Both the position numbers and the translations under genes were made by a program. From NCBI GenBank assembly GCA_964387285.1, contig CAYLWO010000020.1:4184-68183 (forward strand): a stretch of 64,000 nt of DNA, written 5' to 3'. This stretch comes from Anaerohabitans sp964387285. Its GTDB lineage: Bacteria > Zhuqueibacterota > Zhuqueibacteria > Residuimicrobiales > Residuimicrobiaceae. This document shows, in pieces, positions 53,847 to 63,553 of the stretch (its first letter is position 1; the number at the start of each line of letters is the position of its first letter). The notes beneath the pieces were generated by a model that was given only the letters and a program-made list of their open reading frames with translations, had not been told where the DNA came from and did not search any database.

Positions 53847-54420
53847 ATCCACACATGATATTCCGTTCCATTCTAAACCTGATCCACTGATAGATGCTTC
53901 GACGCACATAGCACCAGCAGCGAATGCCCTATTCCGTGCGTAATGCGCATCGCATGACAACGGTAAAACAAACCGTGTCATTCTGCCGGTTTTTGGCAGC
54001 CGAAGAATCTGTGCGCGGCTGTGTCTTGGTATTCTGGTCAGAATCAGGCGGCGAACAGATGCTGCAGTTACAGCTGATTGCGCGTCCTGCATGGGACTTG
54101 CGCCTTCTTGGCACCTCTTGTTGTAAAAGGGGATTGCTTCACTCCAACTGGAATATACCTCTTTATCATTTATCTATTCTTCGTTCGCAATGACATGGTT
54201 GATGCGTTATTTGGGACATTACGGCATATAGGACATAGTATACTCAACACGAAAAGCAAAGAAGATCGTCCGGAAAATTCCGGTTGAACAATGAATGCGA
54301 GTGATATTTATCCCGCAACCCGCGTCACCAAAGATAACAACGGCTGAATCCGGGGAGACGAATCTAACCTATCAACTGCAGCACCGGTGGCATCTCCATT
54401 GCGACCGTAGAGAGAGAGCC
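53847..54420. other. repeat-rich region without a supported gene
   Basis: Contains a fragment of the GTCATTC...GAATCT repeat family (around 53975-54020), one copy of the GGGGATTGCTTCACTCC repeat (54128-54232), and short unrelated sequence. Open frames here are shadows through repeats; none has a good start or recognisable domain. Confidence 0.5.
54128..54232 (+). repeat. GGGGATTGCTTCACTCC dispersed repeat, copy 2
   Basis: Starts GGGGATTGCTTCACTCC and ends TTCGCAATGACATGG...GGCATATA, with a middle that differs from copy 1 at 12021-12127. Confidence 0.75.
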
Positions 54421-54770
54421 TATCCGGTCGCGTAGCGACCTGATGACGGTAGCCGTGGGTTTCAACCCACGGATTGGATCGCCCACATCTATTCACGTCG
54501 CGTAGCGACGTTTGAAAACTCTCATACGTCGCTACGCGACGTCGCCATCTGCTTTTTGCCATCCGGGCGTTAAAACGCCCGGCTACCATCAATGGTCGCT
54601 ACGCGACCAGCCGCATCTTTCAAAACAGATACCTGTTTAGAAAAATAATCCTCTTTTTTTCGGGAGCAAAGCTATGCCCTGGCGGAGTATTTGCTCTTTG
54701 GCAGGGGATTGCTTCACTCCAGCGCAGATATTCTTCTTTGTCAGCGACTGCACCTGCGTTCGCAATGACA
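54421..54770 (+). repeat. 350-bp direct repeat, copy 1
   Basis: Identical as far as I can read to 54970-55319. It contains a GTAGCCGTGGGTTTCAACCC palindrome, the GTCGC..GCGAC and GGGCGTTAAAACGCCC repeat chain, and ends with a GGGGATTGCTTCACTCC unit (54702-54770) at the scaffold gap. Confidence 0.9.
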
Positions 54771-54870
54771 NNNNNNNNNNNNNNNNNNNNNNNNNNNNNN
54801 NNNNNNNNNNNNNNNNNNNNNNNNNNNNNNNNNNNNNNNNNNNNNNNNNNNNNNNNNNNNNNNNNNNNNN
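54771..54870. other. scaffold gap (100 N)
   Basis: A run of exactly 100 N, the usual placeholder length. The bases on its right (54871-54925) repeat the last 55 bases before the gap (54716-54770), so the break lies inside a repeat array and the true length is unknown. Confidence 0.97.
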
Positions 54871-54969
54871 ACTCCAGCGCAGATATTCTTCTTTGTCAGC
54901 GACTGCACCTGCGTTCGCAATGACAGCGTTGGCCAGGGGGATTGCTGCGCTCCGGCGGAAACTTGCCCA

Positions 54970-55319
54970 TATCCGGTCGCGTAGCGACCTGATGACGGTA
55001 GCCGTGGGTTTCAACCCACGGATTGGATCGCCCACATCTATTCACGTCGCGTAGCGACGTTTGAAAACTCTCATACGTCGCTACGCGACGTCGCCATCTG
55101 CTTTTTGCCATCCGGGCGTTAAAACGCCCGGCTACCATCAATGGTCGCTACGCGACCAGCCGCATCTTTCAAAACAGATACCTGTTTAGAAAAATAATCC
55201 TCTTTTTTTCGGGAGCAAAGCTATGCCCTGGCGGAGTATTTGCTCTTTGGCAGGGGATTGCTTCACTCCAGCGCAGATATTCTTCTTTGTCAGCGACTGC
55301 ACCTGCGTTCGCAATGACA
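54970..55319 (+). repeat. 350-bp direct repeat, copy 2
   Basis: Second copy of 54421-54770 at an offset of 549 bases, again ending in a GGGGATTGCTTCACTCC unit (55251 on, extending to about 55361 as the longer family member). Confidence 0.9.
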
Positions 55320-55410
55320 CGGTTTTCGTGTTAATGGGGCAATTATGGCATCCATGCCTTGATTTACTCAGCATGACAAAAAAGAGAAACCACTCACAAC
55401 GGCATTCCTG

Positions 55411-55442
55411 TTTTCTCTGCGCCTTGGCGTCTTGGCGGGAGA
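55411..55442. repeat. short dispersed repeat TTCTCTGCGCCTTGGCGTC
   Basis: TTTTCTCTGCGCCTTGGCGT followed by CTTGGCGGGAG: a phrase often scattered in intergenic DNA of environmental bacteria (translating as SRQDAKAQR on the minus strand). It is not coding here. Confidence 0.5.
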
Positions 55443-55443
55443 A

Positions 55444-55480
55444 TAAAAAAATCCCCGATCCGAAACTCCGAACCGGGGAA
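55444..55480 (-). terminator. rho-independent terminator of ppdK
   Basis: On the minus strand TCCCCGGTTCGG...TCGGATCGGGGA-type stem with wobble pairs, followed by seven T; 60 bases after the ppdK stop. Confidence 0.75.
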
Positions 55481-55500
55481 AATCTCAAACCAAACAACAC

Positions 55501-55531
55501 CCTTGCGAAGGTTTTAAACCTTCGCAAGGTT
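55501..55531. repeat. palindromic repeat CCTTGCGAAGG...CCTTCGCAAGG, copy 2
   Basis: CCTTGCGAAGGTT, TTA, AACCTTCGCAAGGTT; same family as 11965-11997. It lies between the ppdK stop and its terminator hairpin. Confidence 0.85.
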
Positions 55532-55539
55532 TATCAACG

Positions 55540-58272
55540 TTATTTCTTTTTCTTGCTCGCTTTGATTGCCGCATGCGCAGCAGCCAGGCGGGCGATGGGA
55601 ACGCGATAGGGCGAACAGGACACATAGTCCATGCCCACCTTGTGGCAGAATACGACCGAAGCCGGCTCGCCGCCGTGCTCGCCGCAGATACCGACCTTTA
55701 AACCCGGACGGGTTTTGCGGCCGCGCTCGATGCCGATCTGAATCAACTCACCGATGCCCTCCTGATCCAGCACATTGAAAGGATCCACCGGCAGGATCTT
55801 CTTTTCCACGTAATCAGGCACAAAGCCGCCGATGTCGTCGCGCGAGAAACCAAAACCCATCTGCGTCAGGTCGTTGGTGCCAAAGCTGAAAAACTCGGCG
55901 GTCTCGGCGATGGAACCGGCCTGCAGGGCAGCGCGCGGAATTTCAATCATGGTGCCGTACATGTGTTTGATGGCCTTGACGTTGTACTTGGCGCAAACTT
56001 CGGCATAGACTTTTTCCGCCAGCACTTTTTGATCGTCCAATTCCTTCTTGGTGCAGACCACCGGAACCATGATTTCCGGAAAAACCTTTTTGCCTTCCTG
56101 CGTCAGTTCCACTGCAGATTCGAGAATGGCGCGGACTTGCATCTCGGTGATTTCGGGATAGGTAACGCCCAGGCGCACGCCACGATGGCCCATCATGGGA
56201 TTGGTTTCATGCAGCCCATCGGCGCGTTTGGCCAGGTTCTCTACCGAAATGCCGAGGCTGGCAGCCAATTCGGCGCGTTTTTCCGCTTCCTGGGGTACAA
56301 ACTCGTGCAACGGCGGATCCAGCAGGCGAATAGTAACCGGCAGGCCGTTCATGACCTCCATGGTCGCTTTGATGTCCTTTTTCACATAGGGAAACAACTC
56401 GGCCAGAGCCTGACGACGTTCTTCAACACTGGAAGAGAGAATCATCTTGCGCAGGCAGAACAGAGGCGCTTCCGAGTTTTTGCCGTAAAACATGTGCTCG
56501 GTGCGGAACAGACCGATGCCCTGAGCGCCGAACTCGAGTGCCTTTTTCGCATCTTCCGGCGTATCGGCATTGGTGCGCACTTTCATGGTGCGATGTTTGT
56601 CGACAATCTTCATAAATTGTACGAAACGGGGATTTTCCGACGCGTTCATCATGGCGATGGAACCGGCATAAACGTAGCCTTTGCTGCCGTTCAGAGTCAA
56701 GAAATCACCTTCGTTGTACTCTTTGCCGGACACGATCATCTTTTTCGCTCTTACATCGATATGCAAAGCAGAGCAACCGACGATGCAGCATTTGCCCCAA
56801 CCGCGGGCCACCAACGCCGCATGCGAGGTCATACCGCCGCGACCGGTGAGAATGCCCTGGGCAGCGCGCATGCCTTCCACGTCTTCGGGATTGGTCTCTT
56901 CGCGCACCAGCAATACCTTTTTGCCGGTTTTCGCCCACTCCACCGCGTCGGCAGCTGTGAAGACGATCTGGCCGCAAGCGCCGCCAGGTCCTGCCGGCAA
57001 ACCTTTGGCAATCACGGTCGCCGCTTTTTCAGCGGACGGATCCACGATGGGATGCAACAGTTCATCCAGCTGGTGCGGAGACAGACGCAGTACGGCCTCT
57101 TTGTCGGAGATCAACTTTTCTTTCAACATATCCATGGCCATGTTCAAGGCCGCGGTGCCGGTGCGTTTACCGACGCGGCACTGCAGCATCCACAAGCGGC
57201 CTTCCTGAATGGTAAACTCGATATCCAGCATGTCGCGATAGTGCTTTTCCAGGCGCGTGCGGATTTTATCCAGCTCTTTGTAGGTCACGGCCATGCCTTT
57301 TTCCAGGGACTGCAGGTGTTTGTTCTGCTCGTTCTTGGTGGCTTCGTTCAACGGCGACGGTGTGCGGATGCCGGCGACCACGTCTTCGCCCTGGGCATTG
57401 ATCAACCACTCGCCGTAAAATTTATTTTCACCTGTGGCCGGGTTGCGGGTAAAAGCCACGCCCGTGGCGCTCGAATCGCCCATGTTGCCGAAAACCATGG
57501 ACTGCACGTTCACCGCAGTGCCCCATTCATCCGGAATGCCTTCGATGCGGCGGTAGGCTATGGCGCGCTTGCCGTTCCAACTGGAGAACACCGCGCCGAT
57601 GCCGCCCCACAACTGCTCCATGGCGTCATCCGGGAACGGACGACCGAGCACTTCCAGAACCTTGGCTTTAAAGGTTTCGACCAGTGACTTAAGATCTTCT
57701 ACAGTCAAATCCGTGTCTTGCGTGTAACCTTTGGCGTTCTTGACAGCCTGCATAGCGTGTTCCAATTGCACGCGAATGCCTTTGCCTTCAGCCGGCTCGA
57801 TACCGGCTGCCTTTTCCATCACCACATCGGAATACATCATGATCAGGCGACGATAGGCATCATAGACGAAACGTTCATTGTTGGTTTTTTTCACCAGACC
57901 GGGAATGGTTTTGCTGGTCAGACCGACGTTCAGCACGGTTTCCATCATGCCGGGCATGGAGCTGCGCGCGCCGGAGCGAACAGATACCAGCAGCGGATTT
58001 TCAGCGCCGCCGAATTTGGCTTTCATGATGGTTTCGACTTTTTTCAAAGCCTCGGCAACCGTTTTTTTCAGGTCAGCCGGATATTTTTTCTTGTTCTGAT
58101 AATAAAAAGTGCACATCTCGGTAGTAATCGTAAAACCGGCGGGCACCGGAATGCCCAGATTGGCCATTTCCGCCAGATTAGCGCCTTTGCCGCCAAGCAA
58201 CTCTTTCATATCTGCGCGGCCTTCTGCTTTGCCGCCGCCGAAGCTGTACACGTATTTCTTTTGTTTTGCCAT
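55540..58272 (-). CDS. ppdK: pyruvate, phosphate dikinase
   Basis: 910 residues, full length. Interconverts pyruvate, ATP and phosphate with phosphoenolpyruvate, AMP and pyrophosphate, so it can run glycolysis backwards or save energy with PPi. Seen: N-terminal ATP-grasp part (VYSFGGGKAEGRAD, LGGKGANLAEMANLG), the swivelling phosphohistidine domain with RGGMTSHAALVARGWGK (His acceptor) and the C-terminal PEP-binding barrel with LFRTEHMFYG, NPMMGHRGVRLG, SFGTNDLTQMGFGFSRDD and GICGEHGGEP. AAAGGAGGC precedes the ATG at 58272. The upstream protease gene is only 48 bases away but with its own tight coupling to tmk. Confidence 0.97.
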   Translation of the reverse strand: MAKQKKYVYSFGGGKAEGRADMKELLGGKGANLAEMANLGIPVPAGFTITTEMCTFYYQNKKKYPADLKKTVAEALKKVETIMKAKFGGAENPLLVSVRSGARSSMPGMMETVLNVGLTSKTIPGLVKKTNNERFVYDAYRRLIMMYSDVVMEKAAGIEPAEGKGIRVQLEHAMQAVKNAKGYTQDTDLTVEDLKSLVETFKAKVLEVLGRPFPDDAMEQLWGGIGAVFSSWNGKRAIAYRRIEGIPDEWGTAVNVQSMVFGNMGDSSATGVAFTRNPATGENKFYGEWLINAQGEDVVAGIRTPSPLNEATKNEQNKHLQSLEKGMAVTYKELDKIRTRLEKHYRDMLDIEFTIQEGRLWMLQCRVGKRTGTAALNMAMDMLKEKLISDKEAVLRLSPHQLDELLHPIVDPSAEKAATVIAKGLPAGPGGACGQIVFTAADAVEWAKTGKKVLLVREETNPEDVEGMRAAQGILTGRGGMTSHAALVARGWGKCCIVGCSALHIDVRAKKMIVSGKEYNEGDFLTLNGSKGYVYAGSIAMMNASENPRFVQFMKIVDKHRTMKVRTNADTPEDAKKALEFGAQGIGLFRTEHMFYGKNSEAPLFCLRKMILSSSVEERRQALAELFPYVKKDIKATMEVMNGLPVTIRLLDPPLHEFVPQEAEKRAELAASLGISVENLAKRADGLHETNPMMGHRGVRLGVTYPEITEMQVRAILESAVELTQEGKKVFPEIMVPVVCTKKELDDQKVLAEKVYAEVCAKYNVKAIKHMYGTMIEIPRAALQAGSIAETAEFFSFGTNDLTQMGFGFSRDDIGGFVPDYVEKKILPVDPFNVLDQEGIGELIQIGIERGRKTRPGLKVGICGEHGGEPASVVFCHKVGMDYVSCSPYRVPIARLAAAHAAIKASKKKK

Positions 58273-58320
58273 AAAGGCCTCCTTTATTTGTTTTATCTCT
58301 ACTGCTCGTACTATGCAAAA

Positions 58321-60090
58321 TTATTTATTGGCCACCACTTTGATATTCAGAACTTTATTGTACTCCTCGGCATTTTTCAACACCTGAACGGCGCGCGCCA
58401 ATTGTTCATCCGTGTTGAACAGCGCTTCTGTGTAGGCATCCTTGCCGTACAATTTGGCCATGATCTCGCTTTTTATATAGGATTTCACTCTTTCCTTGGA
58501 TTTTTCTTTTTCGCTCAATTTGACTTTGTCGAATTCGGCCTTGAGGGTTTGCAGGGACTGCTCAAAAACGCCGAGATAACCGCGTTCTTTGGCCGTGTTC
58601 TCCAGTTTGGTCACCTGGTCCCAGCCGTCAGGATGGTAAGAAAAATTTTTTGTTTTCAAAAACGCATCGAAATCCGTCAACACCGCATCATCAACGACGA
58701 AATCTTTTTTCAAATTCGGGTAGCGGCTGATGTAATCCAGACTGTAGTTGAAAAAGAGAGAGCGCCGGAAAATTTCCATTTCGTACCGGGTATATTCCGG
58801 ATTCTTGACTTCTATATCCGGCTTGATGCCCCCGCCGCCGGCGACCAACCGTTTATTTTTGGTGTAATACGGTTTACTGTCTTTGACGGATTTACTCGAG
58901 TCGACTTTTGCTGCCTCTTTGTCCTCTGCGGCATCTTCATCCTGTTCCGCATCGGCCGGGTCGCTTCTATCTTTCAAAAAAACCGAATTGAGACCATGCT
59001 CGAACACTTCAGGTTTCTGAATGCCGCGACCGCTGGGCATATAGTACTGGGCGGTGGTCAACTTTAATTGTTGGTCGCCGCGGCGATCCAACGGAATGAC
59101 CGTCTGCACCAATCCCTTGCCAAAGCTGGGCGTTCCCAGGATAATGCCGCGGTCCAAATCCTGAATGGCGCCGGCGACGATTTCCGAAGCCGATGCACTG
59201 GCGCCGTCCACCAGCACCACCAGCGGCGTTTGTCCTAAAATGGGGTCTTTTTGTGCGCGGAATTCCTGTTTTTTATATTCGCCGCGTCCTTCGGTAAAAA
59301 CGATTAATTCGTTCTTGGCGACAAAAAGATCGGCGACCGCAACAGCCTGATCCAGCAAACCGCCGGGATTGCCGCGCAAGTCAAAGATCAGGCCCTGCAA
59401 ACCCTGGTCTTTGAGTTTTTGAATCGCCTCGCTGATTTGCGCATCGGCGCCGCGTTTGAATTGCGTCAATTTGATCAGGCCGATGCCGGGTTCAACAAAA
59501 CCGATGTATTGCACATCCGTCGGAATAATCTCATCGCGAATGAGCACAAAGGATAACACCTCAACGACGCCGGGACGCCGAATTTTGATCGATACTTCGC
59601 TGCCCTTTTTATCGCCGCGTAAACGGGCGGCCGTCACCGACAGCTTGGCGCCCTTGGTGGATTTCCCGTCGATCTCGATAATTTGATCCCCCTCGCGAAT
59701 GCCGGCGCGAAAAGCAGGACTGCCCGGAAAAGGCGGCTCTGCGCAGGTGGCAAATCCATTGCGCAAACTGATGCGCATACCCACGCCATAGTACCGGCCT
59801 TTGGTGAGGATCTCCAGCTCTTCACGTCCCTCGGGTTCCAGGTAAACGGAATAGGGATCCAACCGCTCCAACATGCCGTCGATGCCGGCGCGAATGAATT
59901 TTTCCGGATCGATCTCTTCCAGATAGCGATCATTGACCTCGCGGTAAATCTGCCCGAAGAGCTTGATGTTCTTCATGGCCTGATAATAAGGATCTTCCTC
60001 CTCTTTGGCTGACAAGGAGGCCAACATCCCAACCATGAGCAGTATCGCCGGAATGAACAGCAGGCGAGAAGCAAACCGTTTTTTTCTCAT
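58321..60090 (-). CDS. C-terminal processing peptidase (S41), periplasmic
   Basis: 589 residues. N-terminal membrane or signal segment (FASRLLFIPAILLMVGML), a PDZ domain (about 85-165, GMRISLRNGFATC and AGIREGDQIIEIDG), and the S41 core with FDLRGNPGGLLDQAV, the serine in DGASASASEIVAGA, and the lysine in GTPSFGKGLVQT. A long C-terminal domain follows. It should cleave periplasmic proteins near their C-termini. It is coupled to tmk by a 4-base overlap (ATGA at 60087-60090). A charged low-complexity stretch with DPADAEQDEDAAEDKEAAK lies in the middle, in a poorly conserved loop. Confidence 0.93.
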   Translation of the reverse strand: MRKKRFASRLLFIPAILLMVGMLASLSAKEEEDPYYQAMKNIKLFGQIYREVNDRYLEEIDPEKFIRAGIDGMLERLDPYSVYLEPEGREELEILTKGRYYGVGMRISLRNGFATCAEPPFPGSPAFRAGIREGDQIIEIDGKSTKGAKLSVTAARLRGDKKGSEVSIKIRRPGVVEVLSFVLIRDEIIPTDVQYIGFVEPGIGLIKLTQFKRGADAQISEAIQKLKDQGLQGLIFDLRGNPGGLLDQAVAVADLFVAKNELIVFTEGRGEYKKQEFRAQKDPILGQTPLVVLVDGASASASEIVAGAIQDLDRGIILGTPSFGKGLVQTVIPLDRRGDQQLKLTTAQYYMPSGRGIQKPEVFEHGLNSVFLKDRSDPADAEQDEDAAEDKEAAKVDSSKSVKDSKPYYTKNKRLVAGGGGIKPDIEVKNPEYTRYEMEIFRRSLFFNYSLDYISRYPNLKKDFVVDDAVLTDFDAFLKTKNFSYHPDGWDQVTKLENTAKERGYLGVFEQSLQTLKAEFDKVKLSEKEKSKERVKSYIKSEIMAKLYGKDAYTEALFNTDEQLARAVQVLKNAEEYNKVLNIKVVANK

Positions 60091-60728
60091 ATTTTACTTT
60101 CCCAATTAAGCGGAAACAACCTAGTAAAAACACTCCAAATCTTTTGATGAATATCATCAGCGCCGGCATCGCCGTCGATAACCGAGATGCGCTCCGGTTC
60201 TTCCCGGGCCACGCAGAGGTATCCTTCCCGCACCTGTGTCTGAAAGGCGCGTCCTTCCAGTTCGATTCTATCCATTTCGCAACCAGAAGCCTTTTTACGT
60301 TGATACGCCCTGTCCGGATCAATATCGAGAAGAAAGGTATGGTCCGGTCGTAAACCACAGCTGCCGATGCGGTTGGCCTGTTGCACCAATTGTGCATCCA
60401 AACCGCGAGCGTACCCTTGATAGGCAGACGTGGAATCGTAAAAACGATCGCAAACCACAGTGACGTTTTCGGCCAAAGCAGGTTTGATTTGCCGGCTTAC
60501 CATCTGGCTGCGCGCAGCTTCGTACAAGAGCAATTCGGTGATGGGCGCCATTTCCGACATCTCTTTGTCCAGCAAAATGGCGCGGATTTTTTCCGAAATA
60601 CGATTGGCGCCGGGATCGCGCAGGGCCAACACCGGTTTTGTCTTCTGCAAACGCTCGCAGAACATCCGGCATTGCAACGATTTGCCGGAATAATCAATGC
60701 CTTCAAAAGTGATGAACAAACCCGGCAT
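60087..60728 (-). CDS. tmk: thymidylate kinase-like protein
   Basis: 213 residues from the ATG at 60728; the frame opens 36 codons earlier but the family N-terminus is MPGLFITFEGIDYSGKS. Phosphorylates dTMP to dTDP. P-loop FEGIDYSGKS (8-17), DRFYDSTSAYQGYARG (about 90-105) for dTMP binding and a DIDPDRAYQRK lid region are present. The usual RE(P)GGT loop reads RDPGANRISEKIR, a deviation in a region that contacts the substrate. Two further genes share the strand: S41 (overlapping) and upstream MATE (85 bases away). Function is likely but the divergent loop leaves some doubt. Confidence 0.85.
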   Translation of the reverse strand: MPGLFITFEGIDYSGKSLQCRMFCERLQKTKPVLALRDPGANRISEKIRAILLDKEMSEMAPITELLLYEAARSQMVSRQIKPALAENVTVVCDRFYDSTSAYQGYARGLDAQLVQQANRIGSCGLRPDHTFLLDIDPDRAYQRKKASGCEMDRIELEGRAFQTQVREGYLCVAREEPERISVIDGDAGADDIHQKIWSVFTRLFPLNWESKI

Positions 60729-60813
60729 GAGCGAAATTCCCGATTGAAAACGCGGCATCAATGCCGCGCTACGCAAAGTATGATCCGCACCCATTACCTG
60801 TAATAGAGCAGCC

Positions 60814-62163
60814 CTACAACGAAAACAATTCGGCATTCTGCCATTTGCCGCGATGAAAACGCCAAAAATTCAGCGACAGGCGTATGGTTTCATCCAGCGC
60901 CTGCACGCCCCAGATGCCGTACAGACCCCAGCCCAGTGCAAAGGCGGCTGCATAGTTGAAACCGATTTCAAGCGCTACAACAAAAATGATCGTGTTCCAC
61001 ATCAACCACTTTAACTCGCCGACGCCGCGAAGGTTTCCGCAGACCACGTTGTTGATGGCCTTGGGCACCTGCGCCAGGGCGAAAATATAAATGGCCTTTT
61101 GACCTAAATCCAGCGTGGCCGCGTCGGTGGTGAAAATGCTGACCACACTGCGACTGAACAGGATGAGCAACGACACCATGGCGAGCACCGAAACCGCCAT
61201 GATCCGGTGCGCCGTGCGCGCCATGCGAATGGCCAGCGCCTTTTCCGCAGCGCCGACATTTTTCCCGGTGATGCTCATGGCGGCGAGACTAAACCCCATA
61301 TACACCATGGACAACACCGCCTGAATGCGCATAAACAGGGTTTGCGTGGATAACACCACGACCCAGATGCTCGCGGCATAGCTGGTGACCACCAACTGTC
61401 CCAGTGCCCAGGTCAGCTGCTCGATGGTGGTCGGCAGCCCGGACTTGAACAGTTCTTTGGCACTCTCCCATTTGGGAGTGGCCATTTCACGAAACGAGAG
61501 AAACAGAGGCAGCTTGCGGCTGCGCAACAAATAAAAGCTGATCATAAATCCGATGCTGTGCGCGATGCCCACGGCCAGGGCGGCGCCGGCCACTTCCATC
61601 CTCGGCAGGCCAAACCAGCCGAATATCAGCGTCGGGCAGAGCAGCAAATTGATGAAATTGATGGTCACATTGATCATCATGGAATAGCGCGTCTCGCCAA
61701 TGGCGCGGATAATGCCGACCGCGACAAAATTGGTGATGAGCAGCGGTGCGAACCAGGCCACGGTGCGGAGATAGGTTACGCCGGATTCGCGCGCCAGGGT
61801 GGTGCCGCCTTCCTGGATCAACTTGAAAATATGAATGGCGCCGGAATACCAGATCAGAGCGAACAAAAAAGACATCATCACGCCCATCATCATCGCCTGA
61901 CCGAAAATATGGTTGGCCTGACGAAATTCGCGCGCACCCAGTTTGCGGTTGATGATCAGACTGGCGCCAACCACAAAGGTCAGCAATATGGAAAAGAACA
62001 CAAGTATGATCTGAATGGCCATGCCCACGCCGGCAAAGGCGGCTGCGCTGAGCCGGCCGATAAAAATCGCCTCGATCGTCCACATAATCGTTTGTGAGGC
62101 CAAATCAATAACAGCCGGCAGCGATGTCTTGAGTATGGTAGCTATATGCGATGGCTTTTTCAA
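60814..62163 (-). CDS. MATE-family multidrug or metabolite exporter
   Basis: 449 residues with about twelve membrane segments in two homologous halves, the MATE plan. TIMWTIEAIFIGRLSAAAFAG begins TM1-2 (split over 25-45), GVGMAIQI follows, and the C-terminal half has TYRIQAVLS-like QTLFMRIQAVLSMVYMGFS and VPKAINNVVCGNLRG. These sodium- or proton-driven exporters carry cationic drugs or unknown metabolites. It follows the inositol-phosphate synthase gene by 21 bases, so the two are probably cotranscribed; whether it carries an inositol-lipid product is a guess. Confidence 0.92.
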   Translation of the reverse strand: MKKPSHIATILKTSLPAVIDLASQTIMWTIEAIFIGRLSAAAFAGVGMAIQIILVFFSILLTFVVGASLIINRKLGAREFRQANHIFGQAMMMGVMMSFLFALIWYSGAIHIFKLIQEGGTTLARESGVTYLRTVAWFAPLLITNFVAVGIIRAIGETRYSMMINVTINFINLLLCPTLIFGWFGLPRMEVAGAALAVGIAHSIGFMISFYLLRSRKLPLFLSFREMATPKWESAKELFKSGLPTTIEQLTWALGQLVVTSYAASIWVVVLSTQTLFMRIQAVLSMVYMGFSLAAMSITGKNVGAAEKALAIRMARTAHRIMAVSVLAMVSLLILFSRSVVSIFTTDAATLDLGQKAIYIFALAQVPKAINNVVCGNLRGVGELKWLMWNTIIFVVALEIGFNYAAAFALGWGLYGIWGVQALDETIRLSLNFWRFHRGKWQNAELFSL

Positions 62164-62184
62164 ACAGACTTATCTTTCCGGCTT

Positions 62185-63501
62185 TCAGTCGTAGTATTCC
62201 AGGCCGAGATGCGTGATCAGCTCTTCGCCGCGCAGGTGGCGCAAGGTGTTTTTTAACTTCATCAGCTGAATAAAAACATCGTGCTCGGGATATAAACCTT
62301 CTGCATGCATCGGGCCTTTAAAATAAAAAGACAACCACTCCTGTATGCCGCGCATCTTGCAGCGCAGCGCCAGATCCATAAATAAAGCCAGGTCCAATAC
62401 GATAGGCGCAGCCAGTATGGAATCGCGGCACAGGAAATTGATTTTGATCTGCATGGGATAGCCCAGCCAGCCAAAGATGTCGATATTGTCCCAGCTCTCT
62501 TTGTTGTCGCCGCGCGGCGGATAATAGTTGATGCGAATTTTGTGGTATACATCGGCATAGAGTTCCGGATACAGCTCCGGCTGAAAAATATGGTCCAACA
62601 CCGAACCTTTGGTGACCTCTTTGCTGCGGAACGATTGCGGATCGTCCAGCACTTCGCCGTCGCGATTGCCCAAGATGTTGGTGGAGAACCAGCCGTTCAC
62701 GCCGAGCATTTTCGCTTTCAAACCGGGCGCAACCAGGGTTTTCATAAAGGTCTGGCCGGACTTGAAATCTTTGCCGCAGATGGGCAGATTTTTCTGCTTG
62801 GCCAATTCCACCAGCGCGGGAATTTCCACGGTCACATTGGGGGCGCCGTTGGCAAAGGGAATGCCGGCTTGCAGGGCGGCATAGGCATAGACCATGGAAG
62901 GGGAGATTTCAATGCGATTCTCACGCATGGCCTGTTCAAAACTCTTCAGGTCGTTATAGACCTCATGAGGCTGCATATAGATTTCCGTACTGGCGCACCA
63001 GACCAGCACCACGCGATTCAATTTGTTCGCCTTTTTAAACTTGATCATGTCGGCCATCAACTGCTCGGCCAAATCCATTTTATTCTTGCCCTTTTTAACA
63101 TGCCGGCCTTCCAGCCGTTTGACATAATAATTGTCGAACACCGCTTTCATCGGCTTTACGGCTTGCAACTGTTTTTTTACCTTATCAAGATCGGATTTGC
63201 TCAGTACGCCGGCGTTTAATGCAGCCTCATAGGCGTTGGATGGAAAAATATCCCAGGCGCCGAACACAATATCTTTCAGGTTGGCCAATGGAACAAAATC
63301 CTTGATTTTCGGCGTGCGGTTCTCCGTTCGTTTGCCGAGACGAATGGTTCCCATTTGCGTCAGGGAACCGATGGGTTGACTATATCCCTTGCGCACCAAT
63401 TCAACGCCGGCAATGACCGTTGTCGATACCGCGCCCAATCCGACGAGCAAAACGCCCAGTTTCCCCTTTGCTTCTTCAATTTTTACGCCTTTTTCTATCA
63501 C
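62185..63501 (-). CDS. ino1: myo-inositol-1-phosphate synthase
   Basis: 438 residues. Turns glucose 6-phosphate into inositol 3-phosphate with bound NAD. Seen: the NAD fold GVLLVGLGAVSTTVIAG (about 16-32), VLVWCASTE near 165, the GAPNVTVE and CGKDFKSGQTFMKT block (active-site lysines) near 220-255, NGWFSTNILGNRDG, and LSFYFKGPMHAEG near the end. In FCB bacteria this gene feeds inositol lipids or di-myo-inositol phosphate. Downstream, a MATE gene is cotranscribed. A phosphatase for the product is not visible. A palindromic repeat lies just upstream. Confidence 0.95.
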   Translation of the reverse strand: MIEKGVKIEEAKGKLGVLLVGLGAVSTTVIAGVELVRKGYSQPIGSLTQMGTIRLGKRTENRTPKIKDFVPLANLKDIVFGAWDIFPSNAYEAALNAGVLSKSDLDKVKKQLQAVKPMKAVFDNYYVKRLEGRHVKKGKNKMDLAEQLMADMIKFKKANKLNRVVLVWCASTEIYMQPHEVYNDLKSFEQAMRENRIEISPSMVYAYAALQAGIPFANGAPNVTVEIPALVELAKQKNLPICGKDFKSGQTFMKTLVAPGLKAKMLGVNGWFSTNILGNRDGEVLDDPQSFRSKEVTKGSVLDHIFQPELYPELYADVYHKIRINYYPPRGDNKESWDNIDIFGWLGYPMQIKINFLCRDSILAAPIVLDLALFMDLALRCKMRGIQEWLSFYFKGPMHAEGLYPEHDVFIQLMKLKNTLRHLRGEELITHLGLEYYD

Positions 63502-63553
63502 GGTGATTCTCCTTTCCCTATCATCTGCGACAGCAAGCGGACCGGCTTGCTAT

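Noticed and set aside
53709..54092. A 127-codon minus-strand frame in the accessory region
   Set aside because: Runs through a repeat and antisense to the broken gene; no domain or ribosome site.
54637..55035. Frames crossing the N gap
   Set aside because: They are built from repeat sequence and unknown bases and cannot be coding evidence.
54421..55319. CRISPR array suggested by repeated palindromes
   Set aside because: Units are 350 bp, few in number and without spacers of regular length; no cas genes nearby.
55963..57687. A 574-codon plus-strand frame over ppdK
   Set aside because: Antisense to a highly conserved enzyme; rich in His and Phe as is usual for mirrored GC-biased codons.
57718..59067. 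A 449-codon plus-strand frame over ppdK and S41
   Set aside because: Spans two real genes antisense and has no domain.
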